64,000 nt of DNA, taken from positions 16,271 to 80,270 of the forward strand of contig JAGHJP010000003.1 of assembly GCA_017886575.1 (NCBI GenBank), read 5' to 3'. The position numbers were made by a program, and so were the translations under genes. The notes beneath the pieces are model-generated. The model did no database searches. It was not told the origin of the DNA and saw only the letters and a program-made list of their open reading frames with translations. Source of the DNA: Clostridia bacterium (lineage in GTDB: Bacteria; Bacillota; Clostridia; Christensenellales; Borkfalkiaceae). The stretch's first letter is position 1. Each line of letters opens with the position of its first letter. Of the stretch, positions 1 through 8,352 are shown piece after piece.

Positions 1-215
1 GCGGCGTACTGTGGCAAGCGGCTTTGCCCGGCAATGCGGCGGTGGACGAGTATGCGCGCATTCGGACTGCGGAGGCGGAGTATTACCTGATTTACAACGT
101 GCAGACGGGGCGGTACGACGGCGCGGTCGCTGCGGGCGAGAACGAGTTCTATTTTCTGGCGTACCAAACCGGAAAAAATCTCCTGTATGTCTTTCATTAT
201 TTGTACATCGTTTGA
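1..215 (+). CDS. C-terminal fragment of an unidentified protein
   Basis: The reading frame is open from base 3 to a TGA at 213-215, so the start lies before the window. The visible 70 or so residues include LPGNAAVDEYARIR and a Tyr-rich tail ending HYLYIV. A GC-rich hairpin follows directly, which fits a gene end. I do not recognise the family. Confidence 0.5.
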   Translation, partial: GVLWQAALPGNAAVDEYARIRTAEAEYYLIYNVQTGRYDGAVAAGENEFYFLAYQTGKNLLYVFHYLYIV

Positions 216-221
216 ATTCTG

Positions 222-256
222 CCCCGCGGAGAAGAGTGTTCTTCCCCGCGGGGAAA
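222..256 (+). terminator. Terminator-like hairpin after the first gene
   Basis: CCCCGCGG and CCGCGGGG arms enclose a GAAGA/TCTTC upper stem. There is no clear U-run, so termination efficiency is uncertain. Confidence 0.4.
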
Positions 257-285
257 TTGGTCTGCGGAAATTTTGATGAAGGGGC

Positions 286-314
286 TTGAAAAACCGGGCG
301 GCATCGTGTATAAT
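286..314 (+). promoter_or_regulatory. Sigma-A-type promoter for the leucine-rich repeat lipoprotein
   Basis: TTGAAA, a 17-nt spacer and TATAAT, 34 nt before the start codon at 349. A GGAGGGG ribosome site precedes the ATG. Confidence 0.75.
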
Positions 315-348
315 AGAAGAGCATTGAATCATCGGCAAGGAGGGGAAT

Positions 349-2475
349 ATGAATAATATCCGGAAAAAATGGGCGGTCACGTTTCTCTGTCTGGCGGTCA
401 TCTGCCTTGCGGGGGTTCTTGCCGCCTGTACGGGCAAGACGTTCACGGTATCGCTGGACGCGGCGGGCGGCGCGCTGGCGGGGGAAAGCAGCATTTCCGT
501 GAAGGCGGGCGATGCGCTCGTTCTGCCTGTGCCCGAACGGGAGGACTATATCTTTGAGGGCTGGTTCGACGGCGACGGGCCCAATGCGGGGCGGGTGGCG
601 GACGGCACGTCCGTCACGGCGGACATGACGCTGACGGCGCGCTGGCGCGCCGACTTTTCGGAGGGAGCGGAATACATTCTGTCCGCCGACGGTTCTTCCT
701 ATGTGTGCGTCGGCACGGGCACGTTCACGGGCGCGGCGTTGAAACTGCCGACTTTTTACAAGGGGCTGCCTGTCACGGCGGTCGCGGACGGCGCGTTTGC
801 CGAAAACGATCTTTTGGTGCAGGTCAGCCTGCCCCGCCTGCTCGTCTCTGTCGGGGACGGCGGAGGGGAAACGGGTGCGTTCGAGGAGTGCGAACGTTTA
901 CAGACGGTGACCTTTCGCGGCGAAGGCGGTTTGCGCGCGGTGGGCGGCCGTGCTTTCGCGTGGTGCGCCGCTTTGGCGGAAATTATACTTCCCGGGACGG
1001 TAAAGACCGTGGGGGATCAAGCCTTTTACGGCTGCAGCGGACTGACCGACGCGGAGTTGCCGGACGGGTTGGAAGAGATAGGCGTGTCCGCGTTTGAAGG
1101 GTGTGCCGCGTTGAAGGCGGTTGATATTCCCGACGGCGTGACGAAAATCGGTGCGGGCGCGTTTGCGGGTTGCGGCCGCCTGGAACAAGCGTCGGTGCCC
1201 GCGGGAATGACGGAGATTCCGGAGCGTTTGTTTTCCGGTTGTTCTTCCCTGCGGGAAATCGAACTTCCCGCGGGAGTGACGGGCATTGGTCCGCATGCCT
1301 TCGGGGGGTGTGCGGGACTGACGGAAATCCGTTTGCCCGAAGGGCTGGAGCGCATCGGCGGCGGGGCGTTCGCCGGCTGTGGCGGTGTGTCGGAGATCGT
1401 CGTGCCGCTCGGCGTGACATCGGTCGGCGCCGGCGCCTTCCGTCCGGCAGCGTCTGCCGGCGGTGCGCTGCGGGATATGCAGGTCTATTGCGAGGCTGCT
1501 TCTCCCGCAGGCAGTTGGGAGACGGATTGGGACGAAGGCTGCCGCGTATTTTGGGATTACAGCGGCGAAAGGGGAGAAACGGCAGACGGCTGGCGGTGGA
1601 TGCTCCGCCGTGACGGCGGTATGACCGTGCTCGGCTATGCGGGCACGGAGCGTGCGCTCGAAGTCCCCTCCGAACTGGAAGGGAAGGGGGTGCGCGTCAT
1701 AGGCGCGGGGGCGTTCAAAGACATGACTGCCTTGCAGAGCGTCGTCATTCCCGACTGCGTGGAAGAAATCGGTTTCGGCGCGCTCGAGGGGTGCGGAAAC
1801 CTGGAGAGCTATACCGCGCCCGTCATCGGCGCGGCGGGGTATGCCCATTTCGGTTCCGTATTCGGCGCGAAAGGTGTCGGAGAGCAGAACAGCTATGTGC
1901 CCGCATCCTTAAAGACGGTCGTCGTCACGGCCGACCGCGGCGGCGGTACTTTCATGGGCTGTCAGTCCGTCAAGAAGGTCGTCCTGCCCGAAGGCATGGC
2001 GGAGATCGGTGCAAACATGTTCCAGAACTGTTTTTCCCTCTCCGAAGTCGCTCTGCCCGCAAGCCTGACCGCCGTCGGGGAAGGCGCGTTCGCGAACTGT
2101 CTTTCCCTGTGGTCGGTCGCTTTGCCGGGCGGCGTGCACGTCGTTTCGCCCCGGGCGTTCGCCGGTTGCACCAATCTCGCTTCGGTCGTCCTCGAAGAAG
2201 GGGTGACGTCGGTTGGCGCAGAGGCCTTCTCCGATTGCATCCGGCTGTCCTCCGTCGTACTGCCGCGATCGCTGCAGACAGTCGAACGCATGGCGTTCGG
2301 CAGCACGTACTATCAGGCGGCGTTCTATTATGCCGGAACGGAGAGCGACTGGCAGCAGGTGGACGACCAGAGCGGGAACAACTTACAGTCCAAACTGTAT
2401 TATTATTCCGAAACGAAGCCGTCGGATACGGGCAGGTATTGGCATTATGCGGACGGCAGACCCGTCCGCTGGTAA
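349..2475 (+). CDS. BspA-like leucine-rich repeat surface lipoprotein
   Basis: A 708-aa secreted protein. Residues 1-27 form a lipoprotein signal peptide ending in LAAC, so it should be anchored to the outer face of the membrane. Residues about 30-98 resemble a Listeria-Bacteroides (InlB B-type) repeat, ending in LTARW. Most of the rest is a run of LRR_5 (BspA/Treponema pallidum type) repeats with the recurring pattern GAFxGCxxLxxVxLPxGVxxIG. Such proteins are usually adhesins or host-surface binders; the ligand here is unknown. It is a single gene with its own promoter and terminator. Confidence 0.85.
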   Translation: MNNIRKKWAVTFLCLAVICLAGVLAACTGKTFTVSLDAAGGALAGESSISVKAGDALVLPVPEREDYIFEGWFDGDGPNAGRVADGTSVTADMTLTARWRADFSEGAEYILSADGSSYVCVGTGTFTGAALKLPTFYKGLPVTAVADGAFAENDLLVQVSLPRLLVSVGDGGGETGAFEECERLQTVTFRGEGGLRAVGGRAFAWCAALAEIILPGTVKTVGDQAFYGCSGLTDAELPDGLEEIGVSAFEGCAALKAVDIPDGVTKIGAGAFAGCGRLEQASVPAGMTEIPERLFSGCSSLREIELPAGVTGIGPHAFGGCAGLTEIRLPEGLERIGGGAFAGCGGVSEIVVPLGVTSVGAGAFRPAASAGGALRDMQVYCEAASPAGSWETDWDEGCRVFWDYSGERGETADGWRWMLRRDGGMTVLGYAGTERALEVPSELEGKGVRVIGAGAFKDMTALQSVVIPDCVEEIGFGALEGCGNLESYTAPVIGAAGYAHFGSVFGAKGVGEQNSYVPASLKTVVVTADRGGGTFMGCQSVKKVVLPEGMAEIGANMFQNCFSLSEVALPASLTAVGEGAFANCLSLWSVALPGGVHVVSPRAFAGCTNLASVVLEEGVTSVGAEAFSDCIRLSSVVLPRSLQTVERMAFGSTYYQAAFYYAGTESDWQQVDDQSGNNLQSKLYYYSETKPSDTGRYWHYADGRPVRW

Positions 2476-2498
2476 AGAGGAAAACGGACATATAAAAA

Positions 2499-2532
2499 CC
2501 GCCCCGGCATCATCCGATGCCGGGGCGGTTTA
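2499..2532. terminator. Bidirectional intrinsic terminator between convergent genes
   Basis: CCGCCCCGGCATC and its complement form a long GC-rich stem, with A-rich sequence on the left and TT(TA) on the right. It serves the gene ending at 2475 and the minus-strand gene ending at 2543. Confidence 0.8.
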
Positions 2533-2542
2533 TCAAAAGAAA

Positions 2543-3304
2543 TCAATCGATATTTTTTGTGAATTTGCAGCGGGGATAATTTGAACAGCCCAAAAATTGT
2601 CCGTTCTTCCCGTTCCGGACGACCAATTTTCCGCCGCAGCGAGGACAGACCCCTTTTTTTATACCGTCCTGCATTTTATGGATATGCTCTATGTGTTCCT
2701 TTTGCGTAATGGTGCTGTTTCCTTTCAAGGCGGACAGGCGTTCGTAATAATTTTGCATTTCTTCGGCGGGGAGGCGTATCCCTGTTTCCGCAGATTTTAT
2801 TTTTTGCAATGTCCGCGCGGTGTAAACGGCATTCGACTGTATATAAGAGATATCGGCTTGCGCAAGAAAGACGACGACGTTTTGAAAAATTGCGCGGTCT
2901 GTATGCAAATAGTCTGAAAGACTGTAAATGTGGGTCGTGTTCTGTTTGACGGGGTTATAAAATTTATTTTTTCTTCTCCCGAAAGCCAGCACCTGCGTCC
3001 ACTCGCGTTGCTGTTCGTTTCCGTAGATACGCCCGGAATAATTTTTTGTTTCGACGACCCAAATGCCGGACGGAAGGATCAAGATATGGTCGATCTGGCG
3101 GGAATTGCCATTCTTTTCGGTGAACATCAGGTCATTGATGATATATTGCCTGCCCGGAACGGTTTCCCCCAGAATTTTGGCAACGGTTCTTTCGCCGCGC
3201 CTGCCTTTCGCCTTCGGACTGTTCAGCACACGATAAAGAACGGCGGAAAGAACAAACAAACCGGCTATAACGATGAAAATAATTGCGAGATACATAGGGT
3301 ACAC
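2543..3304 (-). CDS. Membrane-anchored NERD-domain protein with topoisomerase-type zinc finger
   Basis: A 253-aa protein. Residues 5-26 are one N-terminal membrane segment. A NERD (nuclease-related) domain follows, with the motifs GRRGERTVAKIL, QIDHILILPSGIWVVETKNYSG and the basic tail expected of this restriction-nuclease-like fold. The C-terminus holds a C4 zinc finger of the topoisomerase I type (CPRCGGKLVVR, GCSNYPRCKF). NERD proteins are thought to act on nucleic acids, but the physiological role is unknown. Start is supported by AGAGGTG upstream and a promoter at 3319-3347. Confidence 0.85.
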   Translation of the reverse strand: MYPMYLAIIFIVIAGLFVLSAVLYRVLNSPKAKGRRGERTVAKILGETVPGRQYIINDLMFTEKNGNSRQIDHILILPSGIWVVETKNYSGRIYGNEQQREWTQVLAFGRRKNKFYNPVKQNTTHIYSLSDYLHTDRAIFQNVVVFLAQADISYIQSNAVYTARTLQKIKSAETGIRLPAEEMQNYYERLSALKGNSTITQKEHIEHIHKMQDGIKKGVCPRCGGKLVVRNGKNGQFLGCSNYPRCKFTKNID

Positions 3305-3318
3305 CTCTTTTTGCCTTT

Positions 3319-3347
3319 ATTATAATATAATGAAATGGAAAAAGCAA
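3319..3347 (-). promoter_or_regulatory. Promoter of the NERD gene
   Basis: Read on the minus strand: TTGCTT, 17 nt, TATAAT, about 15 nt before the ribosome site of the gene starting at 3304. Confidence 0.55.
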
Positions 3348-3400
3348 TGGCAGCGGTGAAAAAACGTTTTGTTGCCGTAAATTCATCCTTTGAAAACGCG

Positions 3401-3506
3401 AAAAAAGTAACTGCCCCGCTTCCAATCGGAAACGAGGCAGTCACAATATGATAAGGGGGAAAATGATGAGCTTGTTTGGTGGCAAATCGGTCACAACCGA
3501 TTTACA
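3401..3506 (-). ncRNA. Candidate small RNA with a C-rich seed
   Basis: On the minus strand a promoter (TTTACT, 17 nt, TATAAT at 3513-3541) predicts a start near 3506. The transcript would begin with a perfect 8-bp hairpin (AAATCGGT/ACCGATTT). It then has about 45 unpaired bases including CAUUUUCCCCCUUAUC, which is complementary to a Shine-Dalgarno region. It ends in a 14-bp stem (3410-3441, with G-U pairs that exist only in this orientation) followed by six U. This is the layout of a trans-acting small RNA. It does not match a family I can name. Confidence 0.5.
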
Positions 3507-3512
3507 TGGCAT

Positions 3513-3541
3513 ATTATAATACGTTCTTTTGGAAAAGTAAA
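3513..3541 (-). promoter_or_regulatory. Promoter of the candidate small RNA
   Basis: Minus-strand TTTACT (3536-3541), 17-nt spacer, TATAAT (3513-3518). Confidence 0.55.
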
Positions 3542-3616
3542 ATATTTTTTCGGGAAAAATCAAAAAAGTTTTTTTCTGCATAATTTTCACAAAAAATAGA
3601 AGAACATATCAATTTT

Positions 3617-4129
3617 CTACATGATCCGACACAAAAAGCAGCCCAAAACGGCGGCGGCGAGGGCGGCGGCGAGGGAAATCACGACGGCGGCGGCAAAACG
3701 CCGTTCCCTGACCGTGGCAAAATAAACCGCGCCGATGTAGAACACCGTTTCGGACGAGCCGTAGCACACCGCCGCGCAGCGGCAGATATAACTGTCCGCG
3801 CCGTAGGTCTCCAGAAGTTCGCTCAAAAGGGCGGTCGCGCCGCTCCCCGAAAAGGGCTTAATGATCAGTAGTTTGATGATCTCCCGCGGGATGCCGGCAA
3901 ATTCGAACGCGGGCGCGAGAAAGTCGCACAGCTTTGCCGACAGCCCGCTCTCCTCGAAGAGAGCGGTCAGCATGAAGATCGCCGCCATATACGGGAAAAT
4001 GTTCAGGATCAGGGGGATCGCCCCCTTCACCCCCTCGGTGAAGGCGTCGTAGACCTTCACCCGCTTTGCCGCCGCGAACAAGAACACGCCGAGGAAGAGC
4101 AGGGGGACGATCAGGGCGAAGTACTGCAT
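3617..4129 (-). CDS. spmB: Spore maturation protein B
   Basis: A 170-aa polytopic membrane protein. It matches SpmB in size and in the hallmarks SGSGATALL and YGSSETVFYIGAVYF. In Bacillus, SpmA and SpmB help dehydrate the spore core late in sporulation. The gene overlaps the end of spmA by 19 bp, so translation is probably coupled. It marks the organism as a likely spore former. Confidence 0.9.
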   Translation of the reverse strand: MQYFALIVPLLFLGVFLFAAAKRVKVYDAFTEGVKGAIPLILNIFPYMAAIFMLTALFEESGLSAKLCDFLAPAFEFAGIPREIIKLLIIKPFSGSGATALLSELLETYGADSYICRCAAVCYGSSETVFYIGAVYFATVRERRFAAAVVISLAAALAAAVLGCFLCRIM

Positions 4130-4716
4130 TTTTTCTCCTTGCGCCCGCGCCGGCGACTGCGCCTTTCGTCCTTCCGTATCAGGAGTTTTACGCCGAGAAC
4201 GCCCAAAAGAGTGCTCGCCGCCGTGGAAAGGAGGGAGGGCAGGATGATCGAATAGGCGTCCGCCGCGCCGTAGGAGAGCAAGAGCCCCAGCACGGTCGTG
4301 GGCAATATCTGCACGCTGGTGGCGTTCAGCACGAAGAGCATGGACTGGTTATAGCGGATGTTTTTGCCGCCGTCCAGCCGCTCCGCCGCGCGTATGCCGA
4401 AGGGGGTCGCCGCCCCCGAGAGCCCCAGCATGTTGGCGGAGAGGTTCATGGACAGGCATTCGACGGCGCCCTCGTCGTCCGTGTCGAACAGCCCTTTCAC
4501 GGCAGGGCGCAGCCCGCGCGAGAGCAGCCTGTTCAGCCCGCACGCTTCCATGACCTGCATCAGCCCCATCCACACGCAATAGACGGCGACGAGGGACAGG
4601 CAGACCGTGCCCGCCCGCGTTGCGCCGGAAAGGAGGACGGGCAGAAAACTTTCGGGCGCAAAGAGGAGAAAATATCCCGCGCAGAGCAGGAACAGGACGA
4701 GGAATATACCGTTCAT
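4111..4716 (-). CDS. spmA: Spore maturation protein A
   Basis: A 201-aa membrane protein with the SpmA signatures VYCVWMGLMQVMEACGL and SANMLGLSGAATPFGIRA. It is partner of spmB, which overlaps it. The ATG at 4716 agrees with the family N-terminus. It has no Shine-Dalgarno sequence and lies only 6 nt after a sigma-E-like -10 box, so the mRNA is probably leaderless and made in the mother cell. The basic C-terminus (RRSRRRGRKEKK) is the region that overlaps spmB. Confidence 0.88.
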   Translation of the reverse strand: MNGIFLVLFLLCAGYFLLFAPESFLPVLLSGATRAGTVCLSLVAVYCVWMGLMQVMEACGLNRLLSRGLRPAVKGLFDTDDEGAVECLSMNLSANMLGLSGAATPFGIRAAERLDGGKNIRYNQSMLFVLNATSVQILPTTVLGLLLSYGAADAYSIILPSLLSTAASTLLGVLGVKLLIRKDERRSRRRGRKEKKCSTSP

Positions 4717-4722
4717 GCTACA

Positions 4723-4751
4723 ATTTTATGCGCCCGTTTTTGCCGATATGT
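4723..4751 (-). promoter_or_regulatory. Sigma-E-like sporulation promoter of spmAB
   Basis: Minus strand: ACATATC, exactly 14 nt, CATAAAAT, then 6 nt to the spmA ATG. The Bacillus sigma-E consensus is close to KMATATT-N14-CATACAMT; the -35 matches at 5 of 7 and the -10 at 7 of 8 positions. Confidence 0.55.
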
Positions 4752-4762
4752 CCCGTATTTTA

Positions 4763-4791
4763 TTTACAATTGCACGGAAATGGGGTATAAT
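4763..4791 (+). promoter_or_regulatory. Promoter of the metG operon
   Basis: TTTACA, 17-nt spacer, TATAAT. It is divergent from and close to the spmA promoter. The 4792-5064 leader contains no T-box consensus that I can find. It does contain a second strong ribosome site (GGGAGGTGA) before an in-frame ATG at 4885. Confidence 0.75.
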
Positions 4792-5064
4792 GGACGGAAA
4801 GGGAGCGTATTGCGCCGGCAAGGACGCATACCGACGTCCGAGGGGCTTTTACGGCTGCCGAGGGGAAAAGGGAGGTGACGGTATATGAAAATACGAATGC
4901 CGTTGCGGCGGTTTTATGAAGGCACGCGGGCGAAAAGCGCCGCCAAGCGCGGGCATGCCCGTCCCGAACGGATAGAGCAAATTTATTTCGGGCGGACAGG
5001 CGGCGGAAAACAGGGCAAAGAAACAAAACGGAAAGCGCAAAGCCATAAGGAGAGAACGACAGCC

Positions 5065-7062
5065 ATGGAAAAGAAAGGCACCTATTACATCACGACGGCG
5101 ATCACCTATACCTCTGGTAAGCCGCACATCGGCAACACCTACGAGATCATCCTCGCGGACGCCATCGCGCGTTTCAAGCGCGCGCAGGGGTACGACGTGT
5201 ACTTCCAGACGGGCACGGACGAGCACGGGCAGAAGATCGAGGAAAAGGCCGCGACGGCGGGCGTTTCGCCCAAAGAATACGTGGACAAGGTCGCGGGCGA
5301 GATCAAACGGATATGGGATCTCATGAACACCTCGTACGACCGGTTTATCCGCACCACGGACGAATATCACATCAGACAGGTGCAGAAGATCTTCCGCAAG
5401 TTCTACGAGCAGGGGGATATCTATAAGGGCGCGTACGAGGGCATGTACTGCACGCCCTGCGAGTCCTTCTGGACGGAGAGCCAGCTCGTGGACGGCAAGT
5501 GCCCCGACTGCGGTCGAGAGGTCAAGCCCGCCCGCGAAGAGGCATATTTCTTCAAAATGGGCAAGTATGCCGACCGCCTCATCGAGCACATCGAAAAGCA
5601 CCCCGAGTTCATTCAGCCCGTATCCCGTAAGAACGAGATGATGAACAACTTTCTGAAAAAGGGCCTGCAGGATCTGTGCGTGTCCCGTTCCTCCTTCAAG
5701 TGGGGCATTCCCGTGGACTTCGACCAAAAACACGTCGTCTATGTCTGGCTGGACGCCCTCGTCAACTATATCACGGGGCTCGGGTTCGACGCCGACGGCG
5801 ATCACGGCGAACTGTATAAAAAGTATTGGCTGGAAAACGGCGGGGCGGACCTGCACCTCATCGGCAAGGACATCATCCGTTTCCACACCATCTATTGGCC
5901 CATTTTCCTGATGGCGATGGGGCAGCCCCTGCCCAAGCAGATCTTCGGGCACCCCTGGCTCTTGCAGGGCGAGGGCAAAATGTCCAAGTCCAAGGGCAAC
6001 GTGGTCTATGCCGACGATTTGGCTCGCCTCTACGGCGTGGACGCCGTGCGCTACTTCGTCCTGCACGAGATGCCCTTCGACAACGACGGGCAGATCTCCT
6101 GGGAGCTTATGACCGAGCGGTACAATTCCGACCTTGCCAACGTGCTCGGAAACCTCGTTTCCCGCACCGTCGCCATGAGCAACAAGTACTTCGGGGGACT
6201 GGTGAAAAACGCGGGGGCGGCGGAGCCTTTGGACGGGGAGTTCAAGGCGTTCGTCGCAGGCGCCAAAGCCAAGGTCGAGGGCAAGATGGACACCCTGCAC
6301 GTCGCCGACGCGCTCGGGGAGATCATGAACGTTTTCCGCCGCGCGAACAAGTACATCGACGAGACCATGCCCTGGGTTTTGGCGAAAGACGAGAGTAAGC
6401 AGGACCGCCTGCGCACGGTGCTCTACAACCTCTCCTGCGCCATTATGACGGGCGCGTCGCTCCTGAAGAGTTTCCTGCCCGAAACGGCGGACAAGATCGC
6501 CGCGCAGATGGGCGCGCCGCTGCAATCGCTGGAAACGTGCGAAAAATTCGACATGTCCGACGGGTTCAAAGTGACCGAAAGTCCCGTCCCGCTCTTTGCG
6601 CGGCTCGATTTCAAGACGCTCGAACCCGAGATCGAAAAAATTTCCGCCGCGCAAATGGCGGCGGCGCAAGCGGCGGCGGGGCAGGAGAAGTCCGCCAAGC
6701 CCGAAGGGAAGGGGGCAGAGGAGAAGGAAAAAACCCCGCTCGCCACCATCGACGACGTTGCCAAAGTGGAACTGAAAGTGGGCGAAGTCATCGCCTGCGA
6801 GCGGGTGGAAAAGTCCAAAAAATTGCTGCACGAAACGGTGAAATTCGGCGACGAGGTGCGCTCGGTCTGTTCGGGCATCGCCGCGCAGTATGCGCCCGAA
6901 GACCTCATCGGCAAAAAATTCGTGTTCATCACCAACCTGCCCCCCCGCAAGATGTGCGGCATCGTCAGCGAGGGCATGATCCTCGCGGCGGAGGACAAGA
7001 ACGGCAAAATTTCCCTGCTCTCGCCCGAGCGGGACGTCGAGAGCGGCTCTCTCATCGGGTAA
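5065..7062 (+). CDS. metG: Methionyl-tRNA synthetase
   Basis: A 665-aa class I aminoacyl-tRNA synthetase that charges tRNA-Met. Visible motifs are HIGN at 21-24, zinc cysteines 129, 132, 146 and 149, and KMSKS at 305-309. The C-terminal tRNA-binding (EMAP/Trbp-like) domain covers about 560-665. The ATG at 5065 has AAGGAGAG upstream and gives the standard N-terminus. The frame stays open upstream to another ATG at 4885 with an even stronger ribosome site, so a form with 60 extra basic residues is possible. tatD follows after 6 bp. Confidence 0.95.
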   Translation: MEKKGTYYITTAITYTSGKPHIGNTYEIILADAIARFKRAQGYDVYFQTGTDEHGQKIEEKAATAGVSPKEYVDKVAGEIKRIWDLMNTSYDRFIRTTDEYHIRQVQKIFRKFYEQGDIYKGAYEGMYCTPCESFWTESQLVDGKCPDCGREVKPAREEAYFFKMGKYADRLIEHIEKHPEFIQPVSRKNEMMNNFLKKGLQDLCVSRSSFKWGIPVDFDQKHVVYVWLDALVNYITGLGFDADGDHGELYKKYWLENGGADLHLIGKDIIRFHTIYWPIFLMAMGQPLPKQIFGHPWLLQGEGKMSKSKGNVVYADDLARLYGVDAVRYFVLHEMPFDNDGQISWELMTERYNSDLANVLGNLVSRTVAMSNKYFGGLVKNAGAAEPLDGEFKAFVAGAKAKVEGKMDTLHVADALGEIMNVFRRANKYIDETMPWVLAKDESKQDRLRTVLYNLSCAIMTGASLLKSFLPETADKIAAQMGAPLQSLETCEKFDMSDGFKVTESPVPLFARLDFKTLEPEIEKISAAQMAAAQAAAGQEKSAKPEGKGAEEKEKTPLATIDDVAKVELKVGEVIACERVEKSKKLLHETVKFGDEVRSVCSGIAAQYAPEDLIGKKFVFITNLPPRKMCGIVSEGMILAAEDKNGKISLLSPERDVESGSLIG

Positions 7063-7068
7063 ACGGCC

Positions 7069-7848
7069 ATGTATATCGACGTGCACGCGCACATGACGGA
7101 CAAGGCGTTTTCCGAAACGGACAGGGTCATGTCCGCGATCAAGGCGGCGGGCGTGGGAATGGTCGTCTGCTCGGGATACGACCTCGAAACGTCCTTCGCC
7201 TCCCGCGATTTCGCCGAGAAGTACGATTTTGTATATTTTTCCGCGGGCTTTCAGCCGCAGGAGCTGGCAAAGTACCGCGCGGGGGATCTTGAAAGGCTGC
7301 GCCCTCTCCTGCGCCACGAAAAGTGCCTCGCCGTGGGGGAGATCGGGCTGGACTATCACTATCCCGACAATCCCGTCAGGGAATTGCAAAAAGAGGTCTT
7401 TGCCGCCCAGCTCCGCCTGGCAGACGAAGAGGGGCTGCCCGTCGTCATCCACAGCCGCGACTGCGCGGCGGACACGCTGGAACTGCTGCGCGAAAACCGC
7501 AAACATCTCGGGCATGGCGGCGTGCTGCACTGCTATTCTTACGCGGCGGACATGGTGAAAGATTTTGAGGATCTGGGGCTGTATTTTTCTTTCGGCGGCA
7601 CCTCGACGTACGAGGGCGCGAAAAAGGTGCAGAGAAGCGCGGCGCGGGTAAGCGCGGGTCGGATACTGACCGAAACGGACAGCCCGTACCTCACGCCCGT
7701 GCCCAGGCGCGGTCAATTTCCCAACACGCCCGCCAACATCCCGTATATCGCGGGGCGTCTGGCGGAGTTGCGCGGCGAAGAAGAAGGGGACTTCGTCCGC
7801 CGCGTGGAAGAAAACGCGCGGCGGCTGTTTCTTAAATGGCAGGCGTAA
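7069..7848 (+). CDS. tatD: TatD family metal-dependent DNase
   Basis: A 259-aa TIM-barrel hydrolase. Metal ligands are visible in DVHAHM (residues 4-9), GEIGLDYHY, VIHSRD, LHCYS and TETDSPYLTP. The family has 3'-5' exonuclease or D-aminoacyl-tRNA deacylase activity depending on the member. It follows metG by 6 bp, as in many Bacillota, where tatD is normally followed by rnmV and rsmA. Here rnmV is absent and a hairpin-repeat element fills the gap, starting inside the tatD stop codon. Confidence 0.9.
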   Translation: MYIDVHAHMTDKAFSETDRVMSAIKAAGVGMVVCSGYDLETSFASRDFAEKYDFVYFSAGFQPQELAKYRAGDLERLRPLLRHEKCLAVGEIGLDYHYPDNPVRELQKEVFAAQLRLADEEGLPVVIHSRDCAADTLELLRENRKHLGHGGVLHCYSYAADMVKDFEDLGLYFSFGGTSTYEGAKKVQRSAARVSAGRILTETDSPYLTPVPRRGQFPNTPANIPYIAGRLAELRGEEEGDFVRRVEENARRLFLKWQA

Positions 7849-8202
7849 CGCCCGCAGGGCGTTAACACGGGATTTTCAAGGGACGGTGTCCCTTGAATAG
7901 GAGTGCAGAGGGCGAAGCCCTTTGCAAACAAACAGCCTTAAAAAAGCGGCGCAATGCGCCGCGCCCGTCGCCACAGGATCCCAAAGGAACGATAGTTCCT
8001 TTGGCGGGTGAAGGGCAGCGCCCTTCAAAATAAACAGCCTTAAAAAAGCGGCGCGTTGCGCCGCACTTATCGCCATAGGCGATAAAAAGCAAGGCGTTGC
8101 CTTGCTTATGAAGTTCAATATTTTTAAGGGGCTCTGCCCCTTAAACCCTGCCAAAGGGTCAAAAACCCTTTGGAAACCCGGGTTGCGCAAGTCTTGCCTT
8201 GC
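7847..8202 (+). repeat. Composite hairpin-chain element, copy A
   Basis: Between tatD and rsmA. Ordered perfect hairpins: H0 7847-7863 (AACGCCC/GGGCGTT), H1 7875-7897 (TTCAAGGGAC/GTCCCTTGAA), H2 7907-7923, H3 7946-7962 (GCGGCGC/GCGCCGC). Then an inserted segment with CCAAAGGAAC/GTTCCTTTGG, AAGGGC/GCCCTT and a second H3 at 8048-8064. It continues with H4 8069-8083, H5 8089-8105, H6 8126-8142, H7 8151-8173 and a degenerate H8 8187-8202. Loops are nearly all 3 nt. There is no coding potential. Confidence 0.8.
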
Positions 8203-8352
8203 GGCGGACGGGGCATGTCCGCGCGGAACGGGAAAAACGCACAAAAAAGAGGCGCGGGACACGCCGAGGCATGCCCGCCCTCCCATCTTTTGTCGCAACG
8301 CGTTGTCAATGGCAGTATGTGCGGGCATGCCGCCCGCTAAACAAGGAAAGTT

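Noticed and set aside
3463..3519. An 18-codon plus-strand frame (MMSLFGGKSVTTDLHGIL) with a good AAGGGGG site
   Set aside because: No plus-strand promoter is visible and the flanking structures fit a minus-strand small RNA better. It is not excluded; conservation would decide.
4792..5064. T-box riboswitch before metG
   Set aside because: No AGGGTGGNACCGCG-type T-box sequence or following terminator was found in the leader.
4849..7716. A 955-codon minus-strand open frame opposite metG and tatD
   Set aside because: It is the complement of two clear genes, with His/Arg/Val-rich shadow composition and no ribosome site. It is an effect of GC-rich codon use.
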